From Adineta ricciae (taxonomy: Eukaryota > Rotifera > Eurotatoria > Adinetida > Adinetidae): DNA of 64,000 bases. Location of the stretch: positions 1 through 64,000 of the forward strand of contig CAJNOJ010000198.1 of assembly GCA_905250025.1 (NCBI GenBank), given 5' to 3'. Position numbers and translations under genes: made by a program. Under the pieces are notes generated by a model. The model did not search any database. It was given only the letters and a program-made list of their open reading frames with translations, and was not told the DNA's origin. Position 1 is the stretch's first letter. Each line of letters opens with the position of its first letter. Positions 10,869 to 23,240 of this stretch are shown here, one piece after another.

Positions 10869-13800
10869 ATGGCAAGTTCACCTCCTTCATCCGTTAAAAG
10901 TGAACCAACAGGAGGTTTATATTCCGCTCATGAACCAAACTTATCATACGCGTCGGCATATGATACATCACTCGAACATACTTTACCTCATGCAACTGAT
11001 GATGAACCTGCTGCCTCATCATCTATTTTTATTGATGCACCGGTTCTTCCATCAAATGATGCGCCTTTCGAACTTCTGCAAGGATTTTCTGCACCAACAT
11101 TGCCTGTCTATATCAATATGGGAATGAATGATACAGCCGATAATGTCACTTTTGCAGGACCAATAACGACAACTGATCCGCCATTATCACGCTCACTAGC
11201 AGCGATTGATGTTGACCATCCAGCACCTTCTACAACCGCTGCAAGACATAGCCATCACCATCATCATTTTCCACACCATTCACAAGCTCGTAATCGCTAT
11301 CCGTATTTACAAAGACAAAGTTCAAAAGGACTTCATCGAACATCGGAATCGCGCAGTAGTCTCGAAGGTTTACCTTATTATGAGCAACGACCTGCTTTTC
11401 GACGTTCATATTTTGCTTTAAGACGGCAAAGAATACCCAAAGGTTTGAGAAAAAAATCAAAATATCTTACAAAATTTTATTCAAAAACTTTTCTGTTCTT
11501 TTTAAAGCTCCACCCATGCCAAAACATCTATTTCCTGGGTACAGACAAAGTAGAACAATGTCACCAGCAAATGAGACCGATGATAATGAAAATGAAGACG
11601 AAGACGACGATGAAGGTAATTTGTTGTCCTCATGCCTATTATTTGATTTCAATCGGTAGTCGCTCATTAAGTAAACACCTTAACTGAGATCTAGTACGGT
11701 ACCAGTCTTTTTCTGGTTCGAATTCTTCTAGTTCAATAATATCAGTTTGTAATCGATCAACATCAGTAATCATTACTGTTGGTAATGGAATCGTTTTCAT
11801 TGGCGACTTTGCTGGTGATAAACATGTTTCATGTGTCAGTTGACTCATGATTGTATTTGTAGATGATTGACGTTCGAAATTCAATTGATGAGTTGAAGGC
11901 GTTGAGTTCATTGAGGGAACGGCTACTGAACGTGTTGACATTTTGTGATCGAAATTCTCATTCGTTGACGCCAACGATGACTGAGAATAAGCAAAGTTTC
12001 GGTAGGCTGAATAGTAGTATAACGGTCGATCATTGTCAATAGATGACGATAACGTTGATGAACTATAGGCTAAACTAGAAGTCCCTGTTGGAGATGGAAA
12101 TGCTAATGCAAGTTGCTCTTCTGATATTCGTTGACATGAGGAAATATAATATGGATGTTCATGATTCATGCTAGGTTTTTCGGAAATAAAGGATACTGAA
12201 GTCATAATACTTGTTTGATCATCCAAGCCATCGTCGTCATCGTTGATTTCATTCTCAGATGTATAATCTGCAGCCGATGTTCGCTTCGAATTTAAAAATA
12301 TTGTCGACGGTAGATTTAATGGTAGAGTATGAATAGTGGAGAGCTTTTTACTAGATTTCTTTTTCAAATATCGATATGTCTCGATAGACAGGAAGATAAT
12401 ACCAATAATTAACCAAAGAAAACATATTGAACCAAATATAATTAGTAGACGTTGAAATAGTATTAACTGATCTATTTGATTTGTTGACATGATTAAGGCA
12501 AAGTGTCATCATATTAAATATAATGAAGGATCACGGTGATTGGCAGCTTATATTGGGATAATATCGATTGAGAAATTATCATTCTTTTTATGCTGATAGT
12601 TTCTCGTTACATGAAGATGTGAATGTCTATCGTTAATATATTCCTGTCTCTCTCTCTCTCTCTCCCTCGTCGTTCTCCCTCCTTGCTTCATCTTCTTCCT
12701 TGAGTTTTTTTTGGAAGACGCTTTTGTTCTGTCTAGATGTGAGTAAGGAAACGGAAGGAAAAATTAGCGGTCGGGCACGCATTGAATAGAACGAAGCGCG
12801 TATAATCATCTGAGCTAACGTTATTGTTCCATAGCTTCTCACGCACACCGAGTTGAACATCCATTTTCATCATAGAACGAGTGAATTATATGTTTAACCA
12901 TTGTTCGATTAATTCTATAGATTCCTATTCGCACCTGATCATCAATCAATGTTCAGGAAAACATATTTTCCGTCTTTGTATGACGACAGTTGAAAGGACA
13001 GGATACGTGTTTTCAAGATCAAACACGAAAAAAAACATGTAGCACTATGACCTTCACACATCAAATTAATTATATTATTGTAGGAATGTGCGTCAGAATG
13101 AGAGACTTGGGCATATTCAAATGAGTACTGTAAGGAATTTTGAAAAGAAATTCTTGGTCAGAATACATGAAAAGCAAAGTGGCGCGGCTTTTGTGAAAAT
13201 CTAATTGGCAAACTGAGCATGAAAAATCACATTAGTGATATAAATGACTAAATCTATACAGCGTAATTATGTCAAGAGCTAAACAATCATACTATTTCCT
13301 TGAGAGATGTTACTCCATTAAACAAAGTGAGACGACATCATGCTTCGTTGTCTGACAAGCAGTCGCAGACATTAATGAAGAAAACGTATTGAGACATTTG
13401 GAGTCTGGACATCCCAATGTGTCTAATCCTAATTCATTTATCAGAACATTAACACCCGTCTCGTTGATGAAATGATCATCCTCGAATTTTTCCATTGTAG
13501 ATCAACCGCCGAAAAAGAGTTTATGGATTATTTTACGTTTGGTTCTGTTCTTCTTTGCTATTGAATTTATGTATGCTGCTGAAACAGCACTCACCGTTCC
13601 TATTTTAACTTCCCTACGTGTACCGGAATCGTACGTTTGATTAAAAGTCAGCAAATTCTCTTTTGAAATCCTCTGTCTGTTGAGGTTTTATTCTATGGCT
13701 TGGCTAATAAGTCCTATTCTGGGATTTTTTCTACAACCAATCATCGGCATGTGGAGCGATACATGCAAGTGCCGATGGGGAAGACGACGACCTTTCATTC

Positions 13801-16800
13801 TAGCGTTTGCTATCGGTAAAACCTTATTTAACAGGAAAATTTCTATTGAAATACTTAACTTCTAACATTGTTTAGGCGCTTATATTGGTGTAGCATTGCT
13901 GCTCAATAGCTCTGATTTGGGCGTTCTCTTTGGAGATCCTACATCGCCCGGAACAGTCTGTTAAAATCTTTTTTTGCCGATTGAACTGTAATGCTGTTTC
14001 TAATTTTTTTAAAGGTCCCATACAGGGCAATTGCACTGACTGCCGTAGGTGTGACTTTACTCGGTAAGACAACTGTGTTTGACGATCTCGAATGAAAAAA
14101 TGATTGTGTACGATACAGACTTTTGTGCGGATAGTGCTGATGCTCCCATACGCGCCTATTTGATTGATACAACGAATACAGCGGATCAAGAACGAGGATT
14201 CAATATTCACGCTATTCTCGGTAAAGTGCAACGACTTATTTGTGAAGCTGATTGATTCATACTTAATTTTTAGGAGGTAGATCATAATGAACTAGATGAC
14301 ATGGAGGAGATTTTGCTGTGCTTTCAATAGGTTTTGGTGGTGGTTTGGGTTTTATTGTCGGAGCAATCAATTGGCCGTACATTCCGATGTTTTATAAAGA
14401 GGGTAAAGACGAGAAAAGATTGTAGGCAAAACAAACACTCAGTTGATTTTCTTTATCCTAGGTGGTGAATTTAGTATCATTTTTTATGTTGCAAGCCTTT
14501 TATTTATCGTGTGTTCTATATCAACATTAACAAGTGTTCGTGAAGAACCTCTTATATCTTCATCTTCGCGTGACAATGGTGATACAGGTAATTCGAATGA
14601 CGATGATCAAGCAGAAATCGAAGTTGATGAAAAGCGTCCATTACTTTCTCTTCGGCGAAACAGCTCTCGATCATACAATACAAGTAATAGAAATGATCGC
14701 TCAACAGCTAATATATACTTAAGTGACTTGAATAATCAAGAAGGCTTTGTGGAAATTGATCCTGCCACAGGTAGACATATTCCTCATGATCACATAGAAA
14801 GAACATGGCGTCGTTCAGAAATTACGAGGAGTGTATTCTTTCTGAGAGAAGTACAGATGTACCACGTGCGTTAAGTTTAAATCAGCTGTAGTACCACTTA
14901 TCTTTCTATAATCGAAGCTCAGATCGAGAGATCTTCTGAATAAAATGTATATAGGCTCTGCTATCAGATACTACACCGATTACATAAGCGTAAAAAAACA
15001 TTATGTAGACCATACGCGAAATGAATATCTACCTTTTAACATTTGAAATAACAAACTAATTATCTTATTCTATATGCGATAAAAAACAAATGTTTAAATT
15101 TTGGTGATTATGTTAGCCGTTGTTGTTAACATGCCAAACTCCTTCATGTAGTGATCCAGGACAATAAAGCATCATTCTTCTCTATATGTGCTGCAACTAT
15201 TCAAGGTCGTATCATCCACGTTTGAATCAATATCACTCTGTATTTCGTTTCGGACAGGTGGTATGAGTTTGGCTTGACAAAGAGTTTTCCAATAGTAATT
15301 TTGAAAATAGTATAAATTACGATATAAGTACATTAATAGGGCTATAAGCAGGTATTTAGTCGAACGAATAAAATGAGATGAAAGATAGTAATGACGTCGG
15401 GTTTCATATCTTTTTTGGGTAATTTCAAAACGAATGATATCATTTACAGAATAACTATCGATTTGCACGTAGCATCCTGCTTTGGCTGCAATTCTCTCTC
15501 TTCCTCTCTTGAGATCAGTTGCTTATATGTCATTCATGGAACTAAAGAATTCAGTTAAACTGAAATAAGCTGTAGGTTGAAATTCTGTTCGAAAAGTTGG
15601 CGTTATTTCTGAATAAATATTAAGCGAAACTATATTATTACAAAATTTGGAAAACTCTCATCAAGTTGTAGCTGCATCAATAGCCAATGCTGATCCAGCA
15701 AATCCTGCACCCGTTCCAACACAAGCATTCGAAGCTGAACTTAAACAGAAGGCAAAACTCGTCAAGCTAGGTGAATTGATTAAATCACTAAACTTGATAA
15801 GCATTTGAGATCTGTTCTTTAATTAAACAACATAGGTCTAATGCGTCGTCCAGCGGCGGATGAAAACGATGATTACGATGAAAAAGATAATGTTACTATC
15901 AAGTCAATGCTTATCTCAATGGTTCGAGTATGTAACTTGTTTTCTCTTGGCTTTTCAAATACAAATATATATATATATTCATACTTTAATTACTCAGATG
16001 CCGCCTCGATTATGGAAACTGATGATATGTCAAGTTATTGGTTGGATTGGTTACTTTGCTACTCATTTGTATTATACCGATTTCATAGCTACGGTATATA
16101 CCATAATTCTAACAGACTTGAATTGCTAATTTCCGTCTTTCAAGACAGTATATAATGGCACGTTCGAGCATGGTGATGATGCTGGTTTAGAAAGATATAA
16201 AACTGGTGTTACAATGGGCTGTTGGGGTCTATTTTTATACTCAGCCAGCAGTGCAATTTATGCCTGTAAATCAAGCGAAATCAATATCTCCTTTTACAGC
16301 GTTTACTTAATAGTGCACCTATTTTAGTTTGCTTGGAGAGATGGTTATCAGAAAAGTTTTCTCTGAAAACACTGTATTTCCTTGGTTATTTGGTGTATGC
16401 CGCTGGATGTGTAGTGAACTTCTTTGTCCATCAAATTGCTGTGAATATTATCATGTGTATAACCTGTAAGTTTCTCATTTGTTGTTCATTCGAAGCCGGG
16501 TCTTTTCTACGATTATATTGTAGTTGGAATGTTAGTTGTGTCATTGAATACTCTTCCTTACCATATGTTATCCCAATTTCATGCCGATGAAACGGTAAAG
16601 CTTTGCTGAATCAAATGGCATTGTCTCAGTTTTCAATTTTAGTATAAAAATCGAGATGGTTCTAAACGTGGGATAGGCGTTGATTGTTCTCTACTGAACA
16701 GCTGTTATTTTCTCGGTGAACTGATAGTAGCTGTGTCTCTGGGTCCACTACTAGAGCAAACAGGTGTAAATTATTGTATGGTAATTGGTGCTGGATTTAC

Positions 16801-16849
16801 ATTGTTTGGAAATCTTTGTATGTTTTTCCTGTTCTATTTTAAAACATGA
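10869..16849 (+). CDS. SLC45: SLC45-family sugar/proton symporter (major facilitator)
   Basis: The first exon (10869-11442) is a polar, His-rich cytosolic N terminus. Exon 2 (11508-11615) ends in an acidic run and, in phase 1, joins exon 3 at 13501 (QPPKKSLW), where transmembrane helix 1 begins ([19 protein letters not shown]). Exon 4 carries the SLC45 signature [18 protein letters not shown] followed by GRRRPFIL, the MFS loop 2-3 motif. Later exons give [32 protein letters not shown], then a long Ser/Asp-rich central loop (14460-14850), [31 protein letters not shown] and [20 protein letters not shown]. The stop is TGA at 16847-16849. Human SLC45A1/A4 share all these blocks. The family moves sugars or polyamines with protons across membranes. 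The join across 14850-15615 is not settled, and assignment of exons 1-2 depends on phase and position. Confidence 0.8.
11639..12490 (-). CDS. Single-pass membrane protein nested antisense in the SLC45 intron (283 aa)
   Basis: An intact single-exon frame runs from ATG at 12490 to a stop at 11639. Residues about 13-36 form one strong membrane helix ([20 protein letters not shown]) with no N-terminal signal peptide, followed by a basic stop-transfer stretch (YLKKKSSKK). The remaining roughly 240 residues are Ser/Thr/Asp/Glu-rich and probably disordered and cytosolic, with a short acidic helix near the C terminus ([15 protein letters not shown]). I do not recognise the family. It lies on the strand opposite the SLC45 gene, inside that gene's second intron (11616-13500). 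Read-through of SLC45 exon 2 would reach a stop overlapping this gene's 3' end, so a convergent-overlap model is the alternative. Confidence 0.6.
   Translation of the reverse strand: MSTNQIDQLILFQRLLIIFGSICFLWLIIGIIFLSIETYRYLKKKSSKKLSTIHTLPLNLPSTIFLNSKRTSAADYTSENEINDDDDGLDDQTSIMTSVSFISEKPSMNHEHPYYISSCQRISEEQLALAFPSPTGTSSLAYSSSTLSSSIDNDRPLYYYSAYRNFAYSQSSLASTNENFDHKMSTRSVAVPSMNSTPSTHQLNFERQSSTNTIMSQLTHETCLSPAKSPMKTIPLPTVMITDVDRLQTDIIELEEFEPEKDWYRTRSQLRCLLNERLPIEIK
12491..13500. other. Upstream of the nested gene, within the SLC45 intron
   Basis: Contains a TC microsatellite near 12645-12665 and the promoter of the nested minus-strand gene. No plus-strand exon is evident before the AG at 13499-13500, which begins SLC45 exon 3. 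The small minus-strand frame at 13310-13495 has no domain features. Confidence 0.5.
15172..15530 (-). other. Antisense open frame inside a SLC45 intron
   Basis: A minus-strand frame stays open from about 15530 to a stop at 15172 with no ATG in its first part. It includes a hydrophobic segment ([17 protein letters not shown]) and an acidic end ([16 protein letters not shown]). It lies in the only gap (14850-15615) where the SLC45 exon chain cannot be followed. It may be an exon of an unrecognised minus-strand gene, a decayed copy, or chance. Confidence 0.25.
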
Positions 16850-18562
16850 TGATATATCAAAGAAAAAGATAATCGATCATTTTTCTGTTGATATTTAGTG
16901 ATGAGATGTGAATGTAATCTTCAGATAATTAACTAGTGCATTAATTGTATTTCGTAATTTTTTATACACATATTTCAATGAAACTTTTGTGATGATTACA
17001 CAAAGTCATTTTTTCTGTATGTGCAATGATTTTTCCTTTCTCTCTCTCTCTCTCTTTTAAGCATAACATGTATTATCTATGTGCGATAACCTTTTTTCGT
17101 ATTTCTTATAAAAATACGTTTGCATCTTCCGAGACTACTATGTGTCAAATGAACGTGACTATTTCATTGAAGAAGATAAGACGAATATGAACCATCATGG
17201 AGTCTGTTAACTTGCACATTACTATGGACCAAAGTAAGTGTTATGATAGTGCTTTCGTTTCTTGTACTCATTTTACATAGTACCAGAAAATATACGACTG
17301 CTAGGCATCGTCAGCCATTATATTGTGGAGTTATGACCATTGTTTTAAGTACGTGTGCATTTGAGTAGTTCAGAAAAAAAAATCAATTATTGTGCTAGTC
17401 ATCGTTTCCTTCATGATTCTTCTTAGTTGTCATTCAAACGTTCTGAATAGACAACTATGTCTGGGACGACTAAATAATTACATACACTTTTACCTATGAA
17501 AACGAAAGCCAAATATTGATTACACTTGACAAATACATTTATTTCTAGTGATCGGTGGACGAAATTAGACATGAAAAAGCTTCGATTGTTCGAACCGCAT
17601 CTATTATATTTTCCATCACTTTACAACCAATTGACTATCTAACGTATCGAAGGTCAAATCTTGGCAATTAATTGTTTGAAATTGAATCATGATATCTAAA
17701 TCGATAGATTCCTAAGTTGTATAGTGAACCGACAAATTCAATCAACACGAACTATGCTTGCAAATAAAAATCAGCCAATGAGATCATCTTCTGTGCATCG
17801 CCGTTAATGTTCTGAAGGACGACCCTCGAGTCATTATTTTCTTTTTGTCTGGCACTACTGGAGAACGAGAGAAAATATACTTCTTAAGAGATAAGTAATC
17901 TCTCACGTTGACACATTCGATCCTATCTCGTGTAATCAATAGAAAACAATAAGAAACAAAACAGGTACTTTCTGTCGTTAGCTGAGTCAACTTCATATCA
18001 GGAAATGCATTTGGAAAATGATTTACACTGGAGTGTCAATAGAACAAGAGCATGTCATCGTACACGTCAGCACTTTGAAAAGAACAATTTATCAAAAAGT
18101 CAATCTGCCTCTTGCTAAACAGTTCAATAGAAAATTTCGAGTCTATGAAATCAATCGATTTCTATACAAGTCTATGAATGAAAATTGTTAATGGATACTC
18201 GACATGGAGTACAAAAGTTGCTAATTGAAAAATGCACTAGTGCGAATCGACAACCACACTTAATCACAATAATGAATTGAACTTTTAATCATCGGACTGA
18301 ATGCTCTGTGGTAATTATCATTAGATACACATTTATTTATTAACAGAGAAATCAAGAGAGAAAAATCAGAAAGAGAAAAACAAGTCGAATTCATATAAAT
18401 AAATTTTAACTAAAAATATTCTTTTCTTACAATTATATCGGATAAGAAAAAAACAAAAAAAATCGATAGATAAATAGATAGACTGGAATTTTCAATAAGA
18501 ATCTAAATAATAGAAACTAGATGAATGAATGAATGAATAAATAATAAGAGACAATACTTCTT
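16850..18562. other. Intergenic between convergent SLC45 and RIM genes
   Basis: No domain-bearing frame was found. A TC microsatellite lies at about 17039-17055. The stretch left of 18563 is the RIM 3' UTR (TTTATT on the plus strand near 18330 could be its poly(A) signal). The rest is AT-rich and unassigned. Confidence 0.6.
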
Positions 18563-21500
18563 TTATGATACTGTATTTTTTCTTTTGGATGATTGTTGAA
18601 CAATCGTATAACTATTCATTAAGGAATTAGCGGAAAATAATTTATACCAATCAAGCGTCTGTTGAGAAGTATTCAAGTTCACTTCGTGCAAACCGATTTG
18701 GCACACACCCATAAATACCTTCCGATCGAATTTACCATAATCACCCCAGATGCTGATCTACTCACGAGACTAAAATGCTAAAAATAATCCGAATAGCAAC
18801 ACGACTTACTTGTAGGATTTTATCTCGAAAATATTCTTTGAATAGAAGTGTCTGTTGAATTAATGGATCAAGTGTTCGACGTGTCGTTCGTGTACGTTGT
18901 TTTTCCACGCAAGCTTTTCCATCGAGTAGATACACTTTCACATACGGCGCTATTTAAATGTTAATTAAAAATACTGTTATTACAATCATGATAAGACGAA
19001 CCTGGAGGCATTTTATAGAAGGTTTTTTGAATAAGATTTCTTGCTCGTACTATTTCAACTTCGAGGATGCCGTTTTGATTCCGAAGACCTACTTGAATTT
19101 CACCGTGACAAGGCGACGCAAGAACTTGTCGACCAACTAATTGTCCTTTGCCTAAACCTTCAATAAAGTCACTAAACTGATGTTCGTGTGGTAATTTCAA
19201 GGCACCGGACCATAATCTGAAAGAAACGACTTGTGTCACAAGCGATTCGTACGTCTGAACACAAATCTTACTTGGCCATGTCAGGAGGAAGAGAATGATG
19301 CTGATTAGTAATTGAATTGAATAGTGACTGATGGGGCGATGTTGTAGGTGGAGCACTCGATGGAGTTTCATTCTCTTTACTCGTTTGTTCTTGTAATGTT
19401 CGGTTACGTAAATGTGGTTGAACACCAACTTCTTCACTTCGTTGAAAACCGTATCGTTTACCTAGAAGAAAATTAGATTATAACAAACGAATGTATATGA
19501 AAGATTTGTAATTGATTTACCACCGCCAAGGTTGGATGAGCTATTGGCTTTTTTTGATAGACCAAGTATAACTAGAGCTTTCGATGACATAGATGGCTGT
19601 CGTTTTTTATTCGATTCAGATTGTGTGCTCAGAGCCGAATCAGACAAGGTACCATCATTACGTTGTTCTCCTTTACCAGTTTTTGTATTCGAAACATTTG
19701 CTGCTGTTGTTGCTGTTATTGTCGGCGCTGATGCTGCTACTGCTATTGTTTTACCTGTTGAGGTATCTGTCGTAGTTGCAGAAGTTGTTGATGTGTCATG
19801 AGTTCGCATTGCCATTTGTCGAAGTTCTTCTTCGTTTAATTGTACTTCATCATTTTGATAGTACTGTTCGTTGCTACGTCTTTGGAGACTAAAACAGAAA
19901 CAAATTGCTTCAAATTCAAACAGTACAAGATTAAAATAGAATTTAATTACTTTTGCTTTCGTAAATGTCGATGTCGTTCTGATTGTGTAGATACTGCACT
20001 GGTAGTACTCTGTCGTGATGCAAATGACATTTCCGATCCATCAGAATCAACGTCATCCGCTTGTGTTTCAGAGGGATCTTAATAGAAGTCAAAGGTTTAA
20101 TCTTAGATTTCAGGATAGAGGACAAACAAAACATTTACATCGTTTTTTGATTGTTTTTCGATATTTCTCTTCGAACGATTTTGTTTTTGTCTTTTCCATG
20201 TCAACTCGGCTAGATCCTGTTGGTCCTGCTGCAGTTGTTGTTGTCGTTCGTCGAACCGGTATCGTCGCCGGTACGCTTTTGTCTCGAATGATTGGTATAC
20301 GCACTTTCTCCTTCAAATTCATCGTCGAAGTTGCTTTCGACGTTAAGTTCATCATTGATTTTCTTGAACTATCGTCGTTTGGACGCGGACGATCTTCGTA
20401 CAACTGTTTATAAATTGAATCAGTTTGATCAAAACTGCGTTGAGTCAGAAGTGGTCGCTCGTTCTTCGACTGCATATGAAGACGTAACTTCAGTTCAGCC
20501 GCTTTTTGAAATAGATCTTGAGAAACTATGAATCAACATCAGGAAGGTTTAAAAAATCATTTGCTTTGAACAACAAAAGAACCTTTTTCTCGATTAGCTT
20601 CCAACCGTGCTGTTGGAATATCTGGTAACTGTCGTTTACGGCTCTGCGTTACCGGTAGACTAAAAATAGTTTTATCAATATTGAAACATACTCTAGATGG
20701 TTCATCTAAATCTTACACGTCAGTTGTAGACAAATGAGCGCGATTGCACGACGACCCTGAATGTAAAAGGAAATGATTCTAGTGTGAGGAAAAAAGGTTG
20801 TTTTTTTCTTTGTAAACAAACCATCTGCTATGTTGTTTAATTTATACCACTGTGGGTTGCTACTTAAGTTTAACTGCTGAAATTTCATTTCTCCGAGAAT
20901 TTCTTGTCGATGTTCGAGATTGATTAGTTTAATCCATAACAACACATTTTCAAGCGTATCAAGATCAAAGAAGATTATATGTTGATTCCATGTACAAGTT
21001 CCTGATGAACACGGCTGCCCTTTTGTACATTTGTCTTGTTTGGATCTAGAACAAAGTTCTGAATTTATCCGACGACAAAGGTCAAATCGAAATTTTACGA
21101 GATATCATATTCTGATTCCAATGATACTTGACAGGCCAAAAGACCTTGATTTAGAGGAATATTTCTAGCACCATAGATCATAATATGTAAACAATTTTCA
21201 TCGTATTGAAATGAAAGCTATAAGACGAAAAAACAAATTCTTCGAGGATTTTCATCGGATTAGTCGGGATCAAATGTACCTGTAATTGGATCGAACGGGT
21301 TTCTATTATTGATGGTATGATTTGATCTTCTGAAAAAAAAACACAAACAAATTCATAAATGGAAAACAGTCTGAGTAGTGATCTTTGCATTTATTTGATC
21401 AATTGAATAATTAGAAAACGCATGATATTTCCCTGAAGAAACTCTCGGGTGTTAATGTCAGTGAATTCACAGCATAGTGAAATGAATTTTGGCGAAGGAA

Positions 21501-23240
21501 AGAGATGGATGTCTTGTTGTGAAGAGAATGTGTGTGTGTGTGTCTACGCTGAGTATTTTCTTCTTTTCTTCTAATATTCTATGGAGAACGTCGCGACGTC
21601 GTTTCGAAGAAAAAGAAGGAAGAGAGAAAGATTTAGTATTCATCGAGAGATGAGAAAAAAAGAATGAAGTACAACTCATTCTTCAAGAGTGAGTATTTGT
21701 CCAAGCATTTCTTCATTATCAGTTTTCTTTCCTCCTTTCTTCACCATTCGTCTTTTCCCGTACAGTTCATTATGATTTGTCTTATTCTTTTGGGCGAAAG
21801 GAAGGAACCATAAATGACACAAAAAAACCAAGTGTCGCACAAGAATATAAACTCAATAAAAAACAACTCTTTCACTCGTTCTTTACCTTGCACAAATCGA
21901 TTCTGTAATAGATGATCATTATTATTCGATACGATTGGATTTCTAAACAATCCGTTGCCAAAGATGCATCAGTGTGGATAGAAAAAAAACACCGACCTGA
22001 GAGATCGTTTGACAATCATATGAATTTGTGGCGATTGGAGCGATATTTGTGAAAGAACACGATTGACATTCTTGCATTGAACATTTTTCAATTTGTCTCC
22101 ATTCCATTCGATTATTTGATCGCCTAGAATCAGTCGTTCTGTTCGCCGAAAACAACTGCGTTCTGTCTCCGAAACATACCCATCCGCAATTGTCCATAAG
22201 TATCAGCAATACTTCCAGGAGTAACTTCGGTAATTTCCACGAGATTTGTGTCATTCAGTTGAATTTTGAAACCTAATGCATTGAATATATCATTCTGGGT
22301 TAATTTACCATGTTCACGTTCATAAGTTGAAAGATTATTTTTCAAATAAATATAGCCAATTTGCTCAGTACGTGTTTCATTAAAACGCCAATATGTCATC
22401 GGCTAGAAAACGGCAATGAATTATTAATTAGAATATTTCTATTCTCATATGGAACACATACACAAGACAAAAAATAACAACATTTATAGAAACCTTTTGA
22501 AACTGATCGGTGGATATGACGTTCAAGATTGTGCTTGAACTGGCTGTATCGATTCCCGAATCTTTTAACGTCGATTCATGACCTATTTCTCTATCTTCGA
22601 GTGAATGATACTGAAAATCTCGTAAAATATTCATCGAACGCATATCTTGTCTCGCAACGGGCAATAGTCTCTGTTTGTTATCCGCTGTTGTGATCGATTC
22701 GGGCGATGATGCATCATCATTAGTATCCAATTTTGGCAGAACACGTTGTGGATGAATTGCAGTCGTATTCAAAACATTGGAATCCGATGTTTGAGACAGA
22801 ATATAATCCGAAACATATTGCTTGCAAATATTCCGTGTCGAAGAAAAATAATGTTCTTGCTTTTGTCGACACTGTTGACAGAGATAATAATGCGATTTCA
22901 CACGAATACCACATCGAACACAGAAGCGTTTTTGACATATGGAACATTGACGGGATGATTGTTCATTGACAAATTTTGTTCGTTGGCAGATTTGACAATA
23001 TGCACCTGATTCGTTCGATTGGGAATAACGACGAGATGTTATTGCTACTGAGGGCGCCGAATAATCATCATATGGCGATCTAAGTCGAATCGATCAATAG
23101 TCAGTGAAACTTTCTGCCGAAATTACTTACGAATTATTAAAAGAATCATGTTTTGCTTCTGCTTTTTCACGATTAATAACAGCTTCGATAATTCTTTTCT
23201 CATCAGCAGTTAGATGACTTAAATCAGGTGTCATATCCAT
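18563..23240 (-). CDS. RIMS: RIM active-zone scaffold (Rab3-binding, PDZ, C2A, C2B)
   Basis: Domain order matches full-length RIM. It opens with the Rab-binding helix PDLSHLTADEKRIIEAVINR (about 23230), followed by a FYVE-type zinc finger with four CxxC pairs (CQIC, CSIC, CVRC, CQQC; about 23010-22870). Next come a PDZ domain (about 22400-22000, with GFKIQL and VTPGSIADTYGQL), a C2A domain (about 21300-20830), a long Ser/Thr-rich linker (20475-19500) and a C2B domain with GILEVEIVRARNL and TLDPLIQQTL (19120-18650). The stop is TAA at 18563. RIM tethers synaptic vesicles and calcium channels at release sites and binds Rab3 and Munc13. The ATG chosen (23240) precedes the Rab-binding helix by three residues. 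An upstream exon around 23394-23352 (ATG followed by a GTAAG donor) may exist, but its phase did not match. Confidence 0.9.

Noticed and set aside
13872-14285. Minus-strand frame of 137 codons
   Set aside because: Lies opposite well-supported SLC45 exons and introns and has no domain; a shadow.
17570-17620. tRNA-like B-box sequence GGTTCGAA on the minus strand
   Set aside because: No matching acceptor stem or A box at the right distance.
19532-20531. Plus-strand Val/Leu-rich frames
   Set aside because: Antisense of the Thr/Ala/Ser-rich RIM linker.
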